From Streptomyces sclerotialus (GTDB lineage Bacteria; Actinomycetota; Actinomycetes; Streptomycetales; Streptomycetaceae), in contig JODX01000007.1 in the NCBI GenBank assembly GCA_000719105.1, forward strand, positions 248,001-312,000: a stretch of 64,000 nt of DNA. Direction: 5' to 3'. Position 1 is the stretch's first letter. The number at the start of each line of letters is the position of its first letter. The notes beneath the pieces are model-generated. The model ran no database searches. It saw only the letters and a program-made list of their open reading frames with translations, and had not been told where the DNA came from. This document shows positions 46,563 to 56,210 of this stretch, in pieces. The translations under genes and the position numbers were made by a program.

Positions 46563-46606
46563 CCTCATCCGTTCCATCCGTCCCATCCATCCCATCCATC
46601 CATTTC
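46563..46606 (+). repeat. CATC-rich tetranucleotide run in the mannanase leader
   Basis: A string of CCATCC/CATC units between the CebR box and the gene, probably in the 5' untranslated RNA. Purine-poor and unstructured. Confidence 0.7.
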
Positions 46607-46649
46607 TTCATGCCGCTATGTTTCTTGGCGCTCACTCCCTGGAGTCGCA

Positions 46650-48305
46650 GTGAGAACAACAAGAAGCACGACAGCACCACGGACAACCCGCAAGCGCCCC
46701 CTGGCCGGTCTGCTGACCGGGCTGGTCGCCGCCATCGGACTCGCCGTCCTGGGCGTGCTCTGCCCAGCCGTCGCCCAGGCCCGGGCCGAGCCGCCCGGCG
46801 CCGCCGCCACCGGCCTCCACATCAGCGACGGCCGTCTGCTCGAGGGCAACGGCAACGATTTCGTCATGCGGGGCGTCAACCACGCCCACACCTGGTACCA
46901 GGGCGAGACGACGCAGTCGCTGGCCGACATCAAGGCGACGGGCGCCAACACCGTGCGTGTCGTCCTCGCCAGCGGCCGGCGCTGGGCCGCGAACAGCGCC
47001 GCGGACGTGGCGAACGTCGTCGGCCAGTGCAAGGCCAACCGCCTCATCTGCGTGCTGGAGGTGCACGACACCACCGGCTACGGCGAGGAGGCCGCGGCCG
47101 CCACGCTCGACCAGGCGGCCGACTACTGGATCGGCCTGAAGGACGTCCTCGCGGGCGAAGAGGACTACATCATCGTCAACATCGGCAACGAGCCGTGGGG
47201 CAACACCAACCCCGCCGGCTGGACCGACCCCACGATCGCGGCCGTGAAGAAGCTGCGGAACGCCGGGTTCGAGCACACGATCATGGTGGACGCGCCCAAC
47301 TGGGGCCAGGACTGGCAGGGCGTCATGCGCGCCAACGCCCAGTCGGTCTACGACGCCGACCCCACCGGCAACCTGATCTTCTCGATCCACATGTACAGCG
47401 TCTTCGACACCGCCCAGGAGATCAACGACTACCTGGACGCCTTCGTCGCCGCCGGGCTGCCCATCCTCATCGGCGAGTTCGGCGGTCCCGCCGACCAGTA
47501 CGGCGACCCGGACGAGGACACCATGATGGCCGCCGCCGAGCGGCTCGACCTCGGGTACCTGGCCTGGTCGTGGAGCGGCAACACCGACCCGATCCTCGAC
47601 CTCGTGCTCGACTTCGACCCCAGCCGGATGAGCTCCTGGGGGGAGCGCATCTTCCACGGCGCGAACGGCATCGCCCAGACCGCGCGCGAGGCCACCGTCT
47701 TCGCGGGCGGCACCCCGGGTGACACCCAGGCCCCGACGGCCCCGACCCTCACCTGGACCGCCGCCACCGACAACGTCGGCGTCACCGGCTACGACGTCGT
47801 CCGCGTCAGCGGCGGCTCCGAGACCACGGTCGCCGCCGCGACCACCAACACGGTCTCGGTGACCGGCCTCACCGCCGACACCACGTACACCTTCGCCGTC
47901 TACGCGCGCGACGCCGCGGGCAACCGTTCGGCCCGGTCGGCCACGGTGAACGTCACCACCGACAAGGGCGGGAGCACACCCGGTGCGTCCTGCTCCGTCA
48001 AGTACAGCGTCGTGGGGGAGTGGCCGGGCGGCTTCCAGGGCGAGATCACCATCCGCAACACCGGCACCGCCGCCGTCAGCGGCTGGACACTCGGGTTCAC
48101 GTTCGCCGACGGCCAGACCGTCAGCAACATGTGGGGAGGCACCCCGACCCAGAGCGGCGGCAAGGTGAGCGTCGCCCCGGCCTCCTACACCTCCACCATC
48201 TCCGCCGGGGGCTCGGTCACCGCCGGGTTCATCGCGGCCAAGGGCGCCCAGAACACCGCGCCGGCCGCGTTCACCCTCAACGGGACGAGCTGCACGACCG
48301 CCTGA
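46650..48305 (+). CDS. manA: Secreted GH5 beta-mannanase with FN3 and CBM2
   Basis: A 551-residue extracellular enzyme. The signal peptide (RKRPLAGLLTGLVAAIGLAV) is followed by a GH5 subfamily-8-like barrel: NGNDFVMRGVNHAHTWY, acid/base in VNIGNEPWG, nucleophile in LIGEFGGP. A fibronectin III domain (about residues 370-450) links to a C-terminal CBM2 (CSVKYSVVGEWPGGFQGEIT to TLNGTSC), which binds crystalline cellulose and lets the enzyme act on mannan in plant walls. The GTG at 46650 has GGAG five bases upstream; an earlier ATG at 46536 overlaps the CebR box and is not likely. Control by CebR is expected. Confidence 0.92.
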   Translation: MRTTRSTTAPRTTRKRPLAGLLTGLVAAIGLAVLGVLCPAVAQARAEPPGAAATGLHISDGRLLEGNGNDFVMRGVNHAHTWYQGETTQSLADIKATGANTVRVVLASGRRWAANSAADVANVVGQCKANRLICVLEVHDTTGYGEEAAAATLDQAADYWIGLKDVLAGEEDYIIVNIGNEPWGNTNPAGWTDPTIAAVKKLRNAGFEHTIMVDAPNWGQDWQGVMRANAQSVYDADPTGNLIFSIHMYSVFDTAQEINDYLDAFVAAGLPILIGEFGGPADQYGDPDEDTMMAAAERLDLGYLAWSWSGNTDPILDLVLDFDPSRMSSWGERIFHGANGIAQTAREATVFAGGTPGDTQAPTAPTLTWTAATDNVGVTGYDVVRVSGGSETTVAAATTNTVSVTGLTADTTYTFAVYARDAAGNRSARSATVNVTTDKGGSTPGASCSVKYSVVGEWPGGFQGEITIRNTGTAAVSGWTLGFTFADGQTVSNMWGGTPTQSGGKVSVAPASYTSTISAGGSVTAGFIAAKGAQNTAPAAFTLNGTSCTTA

Positions 48306-48390
48306 CCGGTAGCCGGCCCGGTCGGCGGTCGCCGGTCCGGCACCCCGTACGCCGGGGCGCCGGACCGGCGGACACGCACATGCGCCGGGA

Positions 48391-49845
48391 TCAGACGGCC
48401 GGCGCCGGGTACGTCGGGTACTCCACCCCGGAGACGTACTGGACGACCCGGATGACCTGGCACGAGTAGCCGAACTCGTTGTCGTACCAGAGGTAGAGGA
48501 TCGCGTTGTCGCCCTCGACCTTGGTGGCGCCGGCGTCGACGATCGAGGCGTGGCGCGAGCCGATGAAGTCGCTCGAGACCGCGTCGGGGGCGGTGGTGAA
48601 GTCGATCTGGCGCTTGAGCGGCGAGGTCAGCGACACCTCGCGCAGGTGGTCGAGGACCTCCTCGCGGGTGGTCTCGCGCGCGAGCTGGAGGTTGAGGATC
48701 GCGATCGAGACGTCCGGGACGGGCACGCGGATCGAGCTGCCGGTGATCCTCGCCTTGAGGTCGGGCAGCGCCTTGGCGACGGCGGAGGCGGCACCGGTCT
48801 CGGTGATGACCATGTTGAGCGGCGCCGAGCGACCGCGACGGTCGGCCTTGTGGTAGTTGTCCAGCAGGTTCTGGTCGTTGGTGAACGAGTGGACGGTCTC
48901 CACATGGCCGCGCACCACACCGAACTCGTCCTCCATCGCCTTCAGCGGCGGGACGATGGCGTTCGTGGTGCAGGACGCGCAGGACAGGACCTGCTCGTCC
49001 GGCTTGATCGTGTCGTGGTTGACGCCGTGGACGATGTTCGGGACGTCGCCCTTGCCCGGCGCGGTGAGGACGACCTTGTCGATGCCGGGGCGCAGATGCT
49101 GCGACAGGCCCTCGCGGTCGCGCCACTTGCCCGTGTTGTCGATGAGGATGGCGTCCTTGATGCCGTACGCGGTGTAGTCGACCTCGGACGGGTCGTTCGC
49201 GTAGATCACCTTGATCTCGTTGCCGTTGGCGACGATCGTGCTGTTCGCCTCGTCGACGGTGATCGTGCCCTGGAACTGGCCGTGGATGGAGTCCCGGCGC
49301 AGCAGCGACGCCCGCTTGACGAGGTCACCGCCCGCCCGGGCGGCGTCCCCGCGCACCACGATGGCGCGCAGCCGCAGTCCGTTGCCGGAGCCGGCCTTCT
49401 CGATGAGCAGCCGGGCCACGAGGCGGCCGATGCGGCCGAACCCGTAGAGGACGACGTCGCGCGGGGCGCGGCGCTCGATCTTGTCGGCGCCCGTGGCACC
49501 GGCGACGGCCTCGGCGGTGAACTCCTCCACGGTCAGACCGCGGTCGTCCGTCGCGTACGTCGCGGCGAGCATGCCGAGGTCGATCTGGGAGGGGCCGAGG
49601 TCGAGCGCGGTGAGGGCCTGCAGGAACGGCCAGGTGTCGGTGACCGAGAGTTCCTCACCGGCTATCTGGCGGGCGAATCGGTGGGTCTTGAGGATGCTGA
49701 CCACCGACTTGTTCACCAGGGAGCGGCTGTGGAGCAGGACCGTGACGTCCCTCTCGCGGTGCAGCTTCCCGATGATCGGGATCATCGCCTCCGCGATCTC
49801 CTCGCGGCGCATCCAGTTGGTGAAGGAGTCGTCATTGACAGTCAC
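48391..49845 (-). CDS. gap: Glyceraldehyde-3-phosphate dehydrogenase, extended form
   Basis: A 484-residue GAPDH, about 140 residues longer than the usual enzyme. The extra N-terminal part (residues 1-125) is helical. The NAD fold then begins at VLYGFGRIGRLVARLL; the catalytic cysteine is in SCASCTTNAIVPPLKAM and the C-terminal WYDNEFGYSCQVIRVV is standard. This long form is known from streptomycetes as a second GAPDH that may serve gluconeogenesis. Single gene, with an A/T-rich spacer upstream. Confidence 0.93.
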   Translation of the reverse strand: MTVNDDSFTNWMRREEIAEAMIPIIGKLHRERDVTVLLHSRSLVNKSVVSILKTHRFARQIAGEELSVTDTWPFLQALTALDLGPSQIDLGMLAATYATDDRGLTVEEFTAEAVAGATGADKIERRAPRDVVLYGFGRIGRLVARLLIEKAGSGNGLRLRAIVVRGDAARAGGDLVKRASLLRRDSIHGQFQGTITVDEANSTIVANGNEIKVIYANDPSEVDYTAYGIKDAILIDNTGKWRDREGLSQHLRPGIDKVVLTAPGKGDVPNIVHGVNHDTIKPDEQVLSCASCTTNAIVPPLKAMEDEFGVVRGHVETVHSFTNDQNLLDNYHKADRRGRSAPLNMVITETGAASAVAKALPDLKARITGSSIRVPVPDVSIAILNLQLARETTREEVLDHLREVSLTSPLKRQIDFTTAPDAVSSDFIGSRHASIVDAGATKVEGDNAILYLWYDNEFGYSCQVIRVVQYVSGVEYPTYPAPAV

Positions 49846-49921
49846 AGGAGTATCTTTCGAGCTAGACGGCGCTCACATGTTAACCCCCGCTCTTTTGGGC
49901 AGGACACCGCACCTCTGATAC

Positions 49922-49948
49922 GGCCCCTTCGGCCCCTTCGGCCCCTTC
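49922..49948. repeat. Three copies of GGCCCCTTC
   Basis: A nine-base unit repeated three times in the gap between the GAPDH start and the carboxylesterase end; perhaps part of a terminator-like structure or slippage product. Confidence 0.75.
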
Positions 49949-49968
49949 GGTACTCGCGCGCGACGAGG

Positions 49969-51483
49969 TCACTCCGTCAGCAACGGCAGCGTCCCGAAGG
50001 TGTGCCCCTCCCAGAGACGACGGGACGCCTCCTCCGGGTAGGCCACCACCACGGGCTCGACGTCGAGGACGTGGACGAGGCGCCGCGCCGGGTCGTACGC
50101 GGGCCAGCCGGGGTCGCCCGTGGCGGCGAAGGCCGTCCAGGCGGTGCGGATGTGCGCCGACAGCTTCTCGGCCTCGGCGGGCGGCGTCGGCCCGAGCAGT
50201 TCGGCGCCCTCGAGGGCGCCGAAGGTGAGGGGCAGGTCCAGTGCGTGGCAGGCGCCCAGGTAGCCGTCGAACGCCGGGGCGGGCCAGGTGAGCTCGTAGA
50301 CGTGGGCCCGGCCGCCGGCGGCGGTGTGCGTCTCCGCGAGCCGGAGCGTGGGCATGCGGAACAGCCAGTCGGAGTGGACGAGTTCGTAGAGGTGCTCGGC
50401 GGAGGCGCCGGGGAACGCGGCGCGGTAACTCCGTACCGGATCGGGGCCGGGGCCGAAGACCCGCAGTGCCGTGGCCGCCCGCTCGTCGTCGATCTGCCCG
50501 AGATCCCCGTCGAGGGCGACGAACAGCCGGTACTCGTCCCGGGTGTGACCGGCGATCAGCTCGACGTCCCGGGCGGCTCCGTCCGCCAGCGCCTGCCAGG
50601 GCGCGACCGGCAGGACGTCGCCGTCCACGACGGGCGAGTACGGCGTGGGGGTGTGCGCGACCGTGCCCCAGCGCCCGGTGTGCCGGCCCATGTCGAGCGC
50701 CGCCGCGGCCCCGGCCAGCTTGTACGGGTCCACGCGGGAGAGGTCGGCCGCAGTCGGGCGCGCCCCCGCCTCGTCCGCCAGGGCGGCGGCGATGTCGGCG
50801 GCCAGCGCGTCCGAGAAGTACGTGCCGGGCACGCTCTGCGCGATGGCCCGCCGGAACAGGCCCTTCGCGCGCGGCATGGCCAGCAGCGCGGCGATCGACC
50901 CGGCGCCGGCCGACTCGCCGAAGACGGTGACCCGGTCCGGGTCGCCGCCGAAGGCCGCGATGTTCTCCTGCACCCAGCGCAGGGCGGCGACCTGGTCGAG
51001 CAGCCCCCGGTTGGCCGGTGCGCCCTGGATGCGGGCGAAGCCCTCCATGCCGACGCGGTAGTTGAAGGTGACCATGACCAGGTCGCCGTCGCGGGCGAGC
51101 CGGCCGCCGTCGTACCCGGGCTCGGCCGAGGAGCCGAACTTGTAGGCGCCGCCGTAGATCCACACCATCACCGGCCGGCGGGCGGCGGGGTCCGGCGCGG
51201 GCGTCCAGACGTTGACGGTCAGCCAGTCGTCGCCGCCGCCCGCCGCCCGCCCGGGGGCCGGCGGCGCCCCCGGCGTCATGGCCTCCTGCGGGGGCGGCGG
51301 GCCGAACGCGGTCGCCTCCCGGACGCCGTCCCAGCGGTCCACGGGACGCGGCGCGAGGAAACGGGCCGCCCCCACCGGCGGCCCGGCGAACGGGATCCCG
51401 CGGAAGACCGCCAGGCCGTCCTCGAGGAGACCCCGCACGGTTCCCGCCGCCGTGGCCGCCAGCGGCCGGTCCGTCACGCTCAT
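49969..51483 (-). CDS. Type B carboxylesterase
   Basis: A 504-residue esterase with GTVRGLLEDGLAVFRGIPFA at the start, oxyanion motif WIYGGAYKFGSS, nucleophile serine in VFGESAGAGSIAAL and a catalytic histidine in GACHALDLPLTFG. No signal peptide. It lies between unrelated genes and probably hydrolyses short esters. A TetR or MarR regulator is not adjacent. Confidence 0.93.
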   Translation of the reverse strand: MSVTDRPLAATAAGTVRGLLEDGLAVFRGIPFAGPPVGAARFLAPRPVDRWDGVREATAFGPPPPQEAMTPGAPPAPGRAAGGGDDWLTVNVWTPAPDPAARRPVMVWIYGGAYKFGSSAEPGYDGGRLARDGDLVMVTFNYRVGMEGFARIQGAPANRGLLDQVAALRWVQENIAAFGGDPDRVTVFGESAGAGSIAALLAMPRAKGLFRRAIAQSVPGTYFSDALAADIAAALADEAGARPTAADLSRVDPYKLAGAAAALDMGRHTGRWGTVAHTPTPYSPVVDGDVLPVAPWQALADGAARDVELIAGHTRDEYRLFVALDGDLGQIDDERAATALRVFGPGPDPVRSYRAAFPGASAEHLYELVHSDWLFRMPTLRLAETHTAAGGRAHVYELTWPAPAFDGYLGACHALDLPLTFGALEGAELLGPTPPAEAEKLSAHIRTAWTAFAATGDPGWPAYDPARRLVHVLDVEPVVVAYPEEASRRLWEGHTFGTLPLLTE

Positions 51484-51566
51484 CGATGGCTCCCCTGACT
51501 CGAACGAACGGTCTCACCCGGCAGACATGGCTGCCCGCGTCCGGTGACGACGATGCCGCCGTACCG

Positions 51567-53027
51567 TCAGAAGGGGTAGTGCGCCTGCTGCGTGGCGATG
51601 GTCACCCAGCGGGTGTTCGAGAACGCCTCGATGCCCCAGCGTCCGCCGAAGCGGCCGTAGCCGGACGCCTTGACGCCGCCGAACGGCGCGTGCGGCTCGT
51701 CGCCCACGGACTGGTCGTTGATGTGCACGATGCCGGTGCGTATCCGGCGTGCCACGGTCAGGCCGTGGGTGGCGTTCTCGGTGATGATGCCGCAGGTCAG
51801 GCCGTTCTCGGTGTCGTTGGCGAGGGCCACCGCGGCGTCGTCGTCCGAGAAGGTCTCCAGCACGCACAGCGGGCCGAACGACTCGGTGTAGAAGAGGTCG
51901 GCGTCCTTGGGCACGTCGGTGAGGACGGTCGCGGGGTGGACCGCGCCCTCCGGCGCCGTGCCGCCGGTGAGCACCTTCGCTCCCTTGGCCACGGCGTCCG
52001 CCACCAGGGCGGCCACGCGCTCGGCGGACTTCCTGGTGACCAGGGGGCCGACCACGGTCCTCGGGTCGGTCGGGTCGCCGGACTGCAGCGCGGCGGCCTT
52101 GGCGACGAACTCGGCGGTGAACTCCTCGGCGAGGGACTCGTGGACGAGGATGCGGTCGCCGGACATGCAGATCTGCCCGGCGTTCATGAACACGCTGAAG
52201 CAGGCGGCGTTCACGGCGTGGTCGACGTCGGCGTCGTCCAGCACGATCACGGAGTTCTTGCCGCCGAGCTCCAGGACGGCGGGTTTGACGTGACGTGCCG
52301 CGTGCTCGCCGATGACGCGGCCGACGCCGGTGGAGCCGGTGAAGTTGACCGCGCGCACCCGCGGGTCCGCGATCAGGGTCTCGGCCACCACCGCGGCGTC
52401 CTCGCGCGCGTTGGTGACGACGTTGAGCACACCGTCCGGCAGCCCGGCCTCGCGCAGCACGTCCGCGATCAGCAGACCGCAGGCGATCGGCGCGTCCTCG
52501 CTGGGCTTGGCCACGACGGTGTTGCCGGCGGCCAGCGGCGCGGCCACCGCCCGTACGCCCAGGATGAGGGGAGCGTTCCAGGGCGCGAACGCGGCGACCA
52601 CGCCCAGCGGTTCGCGCACCGCGAGACCGAGGACGCCCTCCTCCTGCGCGTTCAGCACCTCGCCGCGCGGCGCGGTGATAGCCGCGGCGGCCTCACGGAG
52701 GATGTTCGCTGCAAGGGCCACGTTGAAGTGCGCCCACGGACGGGTGCCGCCCGCCTCGTACGCCATCACGTCGGCCGCCTCGGCGCTCCGCGCGTCCAGC
52801 AGGTCGGCCGCCCTGAGGAAGATCGCCCGGCGGGCGAAGGGGGAGAGGGCCGCCCATGCGGGGAAGGCGGCGTCCGCCGCGTCCACCGCCCGCGTCACGT
52901 CCTCCGGCCCGGCGGCGGCCACGGTGGCGTAGACCTCGCCGGTGTAGGGGTTGACGTCCGCCTCGGTGCGCCCGGAGGCTGCGGGGACGTCCTTGCCGCC
53001 GATGAACAGGTCGCGGGCGATGGGCAT
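51567..53027 (-). CDS. Aldehyde dehydrogenase (benzaldehyde/vanillin type)
   Basis: A 486-residue NAD(P)-dependent aldehyde dehydrogenase. Visible: NPYTGEVYATVAAAGPEDV, the general base in LELGGKNSVIVL, the catalytic cysteine in FMNAGQICMSGDR and VAAFAPWNAPLILGVRAVA. The sequence style matches salicylaldehyde/vanillin dehydrogenases. GGAG precedes the ATG, and a symmetrical operator-like site lies 34 bases upstream. It may serve phenolic catabolism with the cupin operon, though it is not linked. Confidence 0.92.
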   Translation of the reverse strand: MPIARDLFIGGKDVPAASGRTEADVNPYTGEVYATVAAAGPEDVTRAVDAADAAFPAWAALSPFARRAIFLRAADLLDARSAEAADVMAYEAGGTRPWAHFNVALAANILREAAAAITAPRGEVLNAQEEGVLGLAVREPLGVVAAFAPWNAPLILGVRAVAAPLAAGNTVVAKPSEDAPIACGLLIADVLREAGLPDGVLNVVTNAREDAAVVAETLIADPRVRAVNFTGSTGVGRVIGEHAARHVKPAVLELGGKNSVIVLDDADVDHAVNAACFSVFMNAGQICMSGDRILVHESLAEEFTAEFVAKAAALQSGDPTDPRTVVGPLVTRKSAERVAALVADAVAKGAKVLTGGTAPEGAVHPATVLTDVPKDADLFYTESFGPLCVLETFSDDDAAVALANDTENGLTCGIITENATHGLTVARRIRTGIVHINDQSVGDEPHAPFGGVKASGYGRFGGRWGIEAFSNTRWVTIATQQAHYPF

Positions 53028-53060
53028 GGTGCGGCTCCGGAGGTTTGCGAGGTTCGCTGG

Positions 53061-53076
53061 GTGAACTATCGTTCAC
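53061..53076. promoter_or_regulatory. Inverted repeat GTGAAC-N4-GTTCAC
   Basis: Six-base arms with a four-base spacer, 34 bases before the aldehyde dehydrogenase start, in an otherwise plain leader with an A/T-richer core. Typical of TetR or MarR operators. Confidence 0.7.
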
Positions 53077-53203
53077 TTTGTTACGGGAATGCTGCGCCTC
53101 CGGCCCGGTCAAGTCAAGAGCTGGTCAGGGAGGCGGAAACCACAGGTGGCACGGCGTATGACGGTCCCGCCCCCGGTGGGGAACGGGACCGTCGTACGGG
53201 CGG

Positions 53204-55285
53204 TCAGCCGGCCAGCAGTGTCCGCGAGACCGCTGCCGGCACGAGGGCGTAACCGGCGGGCCGCGTCGTGAAGGTGCCCCGGCCCCGGGTCCGGCCGCGC
53301 AGCCGGGACGCGTAGCCGAACAGCTCGGCCAGCGGCACGGTCGCCGTGACCACCGTGGTGCCCGCCCGCGCGGCCGAGCCCGAGACCCGGCCGCGCCGCG
53401 CCGCCAGATCACCGAGCACCCCGCCCACGGCGTCGTCGGGCGCGGTCACCGTGACCTCGGCGACGGGCTCCAGGAGCGCGGTCGCCGCGGCCCGCAGCGC
53501 CTGGCGCAGGCCCAGCCGGCCCGCCGTGCGGAACGCCGTCTCCGAGGAGTCCTTGGAGTGGGTCGCCCCGTCGGTCAGGGTCACCCGCAGTCCGGTCACC
53601 GGATGCCCGCCGAGCGGACCGTCGGCGAGTGCGTCCCGGCAGCCGGCCTCCACGGCACGGACGTACTCCTGCGGCACCCGGCCACCCACGACGGCCGACC
53701 GGAAGACGAACTCGCCCGCCGAGCCCTCGGCCACGGGGAGGGGCTCGACGTCCAGGACGACGTGCGCGAACTGCCCGGCCCCGCCGTCCTGCTTGACGTG
53801 CCGGTACACCAGCCCGGACACCCCGCCGACCACCGTCTCGCGATAGGCGACACGCGGCCGGCCCACGGCCACCGCCACCCCCTGCTCCCGGCGGATCCGC
53901 TCCACCGCGACCTCCAGGTGCAGTTCGCCCAGGCCCGACAGCACCGTCTGGCCGGTCTCCGGATCGGTCCGCACGACCAGCGACGGGTCCTCCTCGGCCA
54001 GCCGCGCGAGCGCGGTGGCCAGCCGGTCCGTGTCGAGACCGCTGCGGGCCTCGACCGCCACGGAGACGACCGGGTCGGCCGCCGTGGGCGCCTCCAGGAC
54101 CAGCGGCGCCGCCGGAGCGCACAGCGTCGTCCCGGCCCGGGCCGACTTCAGCCCGGCCACGGCGACGATGTCACCGGCCACCGCCACGTCCGTCTCCGCG
54201 TGCCGGTCGGCCTGCACCCGCAGGATCCGGCCGACGCGCTCGACGCGCCCCGCGCCTGTGTCCCGCACGACGTCCCCCTTCCTGAGCATTCCCGAGTACA
54301 CCCGCAGGCTGGTCAGCCGGCCCGTCGCGGTGGAGGCCACCTTGAAGGCCAGCGCGGCGAACGGTGCCGCCGGATCGGCAGCCCGCTCCCGCACCGCGCC
54401 CTCGTGCGTGCCGCGCACCGGCGGCACGTCCAGTGGCGACGGCAGGTACGCGACGACCGCGTCCAGCAGCGGTTCGACGCCCCGGTTCCGGTACGCCGAG
54501 CCGCACAGCACGACCACGCCCTCACCGCTGAGGGTCAGATCGCGCAGCGCTGCGGCCAGCGTCCGTGCGGAGACCGTTTCCCCGGCGCAGTACTCCTCCA
54601 GCGCCGCCGGATGCAGTTCGGCCACCGCCTCCTCCAGCAGTCCCCGTCTGCGCACTGCCTCCTCGCGCAGCGCGTCCGGCACCGGGCCCTGCGCGCAGGT
54701 TCCACCGGACGCGCCGTCGGCCGCCCAGACCAGCGCACGCATCCGCAGCAGATCCACCACACCGGTGAACCCCGCCTCGCGCCCGACCGGCATCTGGACC
54801 ACCAGCGGAACGGTGTCCAGTCGCTCCCGGATCGACGCGGCCGCCGCGTCCAGATCGGCGCCCGCGCGGTCCATCTTGTTGACGAAGGCGATGCGCGGCA
54901 CCCCGTGCCGGTCGGCCTGCCGCCACACGGCCTCGCTCTGCGGCTCCACTCCCGCGACGGCGTCGAACACCGCGACCGCGCCGTCGAGCACGCGCAGTGC
55001 ACGCGTCACCTCGTCGGAGAAGTCCACGTGGCCCGGTGTGTCGATGAGGTTGATCCGGTGGCCGTCCCAGACACAGCTCACCGCCGCGGCGAAGATCGTG
55101 ATGCCGCGGTCGCGCTCCTGCGGGTCGAAGTCCGTGACGGTCGTGCCGTCGTGGACCTCGCCGCGCTTGTGGGTCGCGCCGGTGAGGTACAGGATCCGCT
55201 CCGTCACGGTGGTCTTGCCGGCGTCCACGTGGGCGAGGATGCCGAGGTTGCGTACGGCGGTGAGGTGTCGCGTGGTGGTGCGCAT
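53204..55285 (-). CDS. EF-G paralogue (ribosomal GTPase)
   Basis: A 693-residue translational GTPase. G1 is AHVDAGKTTVTERILYLTG, G3 DTPGHVDFSDEV, G4 NKMDRAGADL, and domains II-V follow in EF-G order (SGLGELHLEVAVERIRREQG; CRDALADGPLGGHPVTGLRV). It is not beside rpsL/rpsG or tuf, so it is not the main EF-G but one of the extra copies streptomycetes carry, whose role in ribosome recycling or drug tolerance is open. The ATG at 55285 gives family length. Single gene. Confidence 0.9.
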   Translation of the reverse strand: MRTTTRHLTAVRNLGILAHVDAGKTTVTERILYLTGATHKRGEVHDGTTVTDFDPQERDRGITIFAAAVSCVWDGHRINLIDTPGHVDFSDEVTRALRVLDGAVAVFDAVAGVEPQSEAVWRQADRHGVPRIAFVNKMDRAGADLDAAAASIRERLDTVPLVVQMPVGREAGFTGVVDLLRMRALVWAADGASGGTCAQGPVPDALREEAVRRRGLLEEAVAELHPAALEEYCAGETVSARTLAAALRDLTLSGEGVVVLCGSAYRNRGVEPLLDAVVAYLPSPLDVPPVRGTHEGAVRERAADPAAPFAALAFKVASTATGRLTSLRVYSGMLRKGDVVRDTGAGRVERVGRILRVQADRHAETDVAVAGDIVAVAGLKSARAGTTLCAPAAPLVLEAPTAADPVVSVAVEARSGLDTDRLATALARLAEEDPSLVVRTDPETGQTVLSGLGELHLEVAVERIRREQGVAVAVGRPRVAYRETVVGGVSGLVYRHVKQDGGAGQFAHVVLDVEPLPVAEGSAGEFVFRSAVVGGRVPQEYVRAVEAGCRDALADGPLGGHPVTGLRVTLTDGATHSKDSSETAFRTAGRLGLRQALRAAATALLEPVAEVTVTAPDDAVGGVLGDLAARRGRVSGSAARAGTTVVTATVPLAELFGYASRLRGRTRGRGTFTTRPAGYALVPAAVSRTLLAG

Positions 55286-55783
55286 GGCCCAGGGCCTTTC
55301 CTGGCGTGCGAGAGAGAAAAGGGCAGCGCGATTCGGCGTGGGAACGGCTCGGTGACGGACCGGCCTGTCAGTCGTGGGCACGGTGCGTGCCGGTCGACCG
55401 AAGAGCCGGTCGAAGGGGGTGTTCCGCACGGCCGTCCGGTGCCGGCCGCGCGGCGGGCACCGGGTCTACGAGGACACGGGGATCACGTCGTACCGTGACC
55501 GGGGAACGGCGACAGCGGTGAGGCGACGCATCGTCCGGCTCCCCCGCTCGCACCACGGGACCCGTGCGACGTACGGCGCGCCGGGGTCCCTCGGCGGCGC
55601 GCACGGCGAGTCTACGGAGACCGCCCGGTGCACGGCACCGGGTTTTCTCAGGCGCGGAGGCGAAGCGGGTATGCCCGCGCACATGCATGCCCGTCGCCCG
55701 GTCGGGTACGCGACCCGCGTTGCGCCCGGGGCGGATCCGGTCCCGGGCGGCCGGTCCGTTCCGCCTCTACCCCGGGATTCGCC
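55286..55783. other. Gap between EF-G paralogue and SseB gene
   Basis: About 500 bases between divergent genes. Open frames here have no family resemblance and mixed codon use. I see no gene, repeat or convincing promoter, though a leader for the EF-G gene could be present. Confidence 0.45.
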
Positions 55784-56203
55784 ATGGACACACCCCCGTA
55801 CGACTACACCGCGCCCGAGCCCGTGACCCCGGCGCAGCGGGCGCTCACGACGCTCGCCGAGGACACCGGGGACACGGCCGCGCTGGACGTGCTGGCCGGG
55901 AGCGAGGTGCTGGTTCCCGTGCCGCAGGACGCCAGTGAGGAGGACGCCACCGATCCGACGGTCGTGGCGCTGCCCGTACTGGAGCAGCCGGGCGGCGAAC
56001 AGATGGTGCCCGTGTTCACCTCGGAGACGGAGATGGCGGGGCTGCTGCCGTACGTGGAGCGCTACCGCCTGGTGCCGCTGGGCGCGCTCGCCTCGCAGTG
56101 GCCCGAGGGCGACCTGGCGCTGACCATAGACGCGACCTCGCCCTACGGCCTGACCCTGACCTCGCAGGGGGTCCGCACCCTGCTGGCCAGGCCCTACGAC
56201 TGA
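55784..56203 (+). CDS. SseB-family protein
   Basis: A 139-residue protein with the SseB N-terminal domain pattern: RALTTLAEDTGDTAALDVLAG, SEVLVPVPQDA, PVLEQPGGEQMVPVFTSE, then a hydrophobic LLPYVERYRLVPLGALA. No signal or membrane segment. The family is widespread in actinomycetes with unknown function. The ATG at 55784 gives the family start; upstream residues look non-coding. It converges on the MarR gene with seven bases between stops. Confidence 0.8.
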   Translation: MDTPPYDYTAPEPVTPAQRALTTLAEDTGDTAALDVLAGSEVLVPVPQDASEEDATDPTVVALPVLEQPGGEQMVPVFTSETEMAGLLPYVERYRLVPLGALASQWPEGDLALTIDATSPYGLTLTSQGVRTLLARPYD

Positions 56204-56210
56204 GCGCCGG

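Noticed and set aside
46536..46649. Upstream ATG for the mannanase
   Set aside because: It lies inside the CebR box and the CATC-rich leader, and would add a His/Pro/Ser stretch before the signal peptide; the GTG at 46650 has GGAG.
49922..49948. CRISPR-like repeat
   Set aside because: Nine-base units without spacers; a simple tandem repeat.
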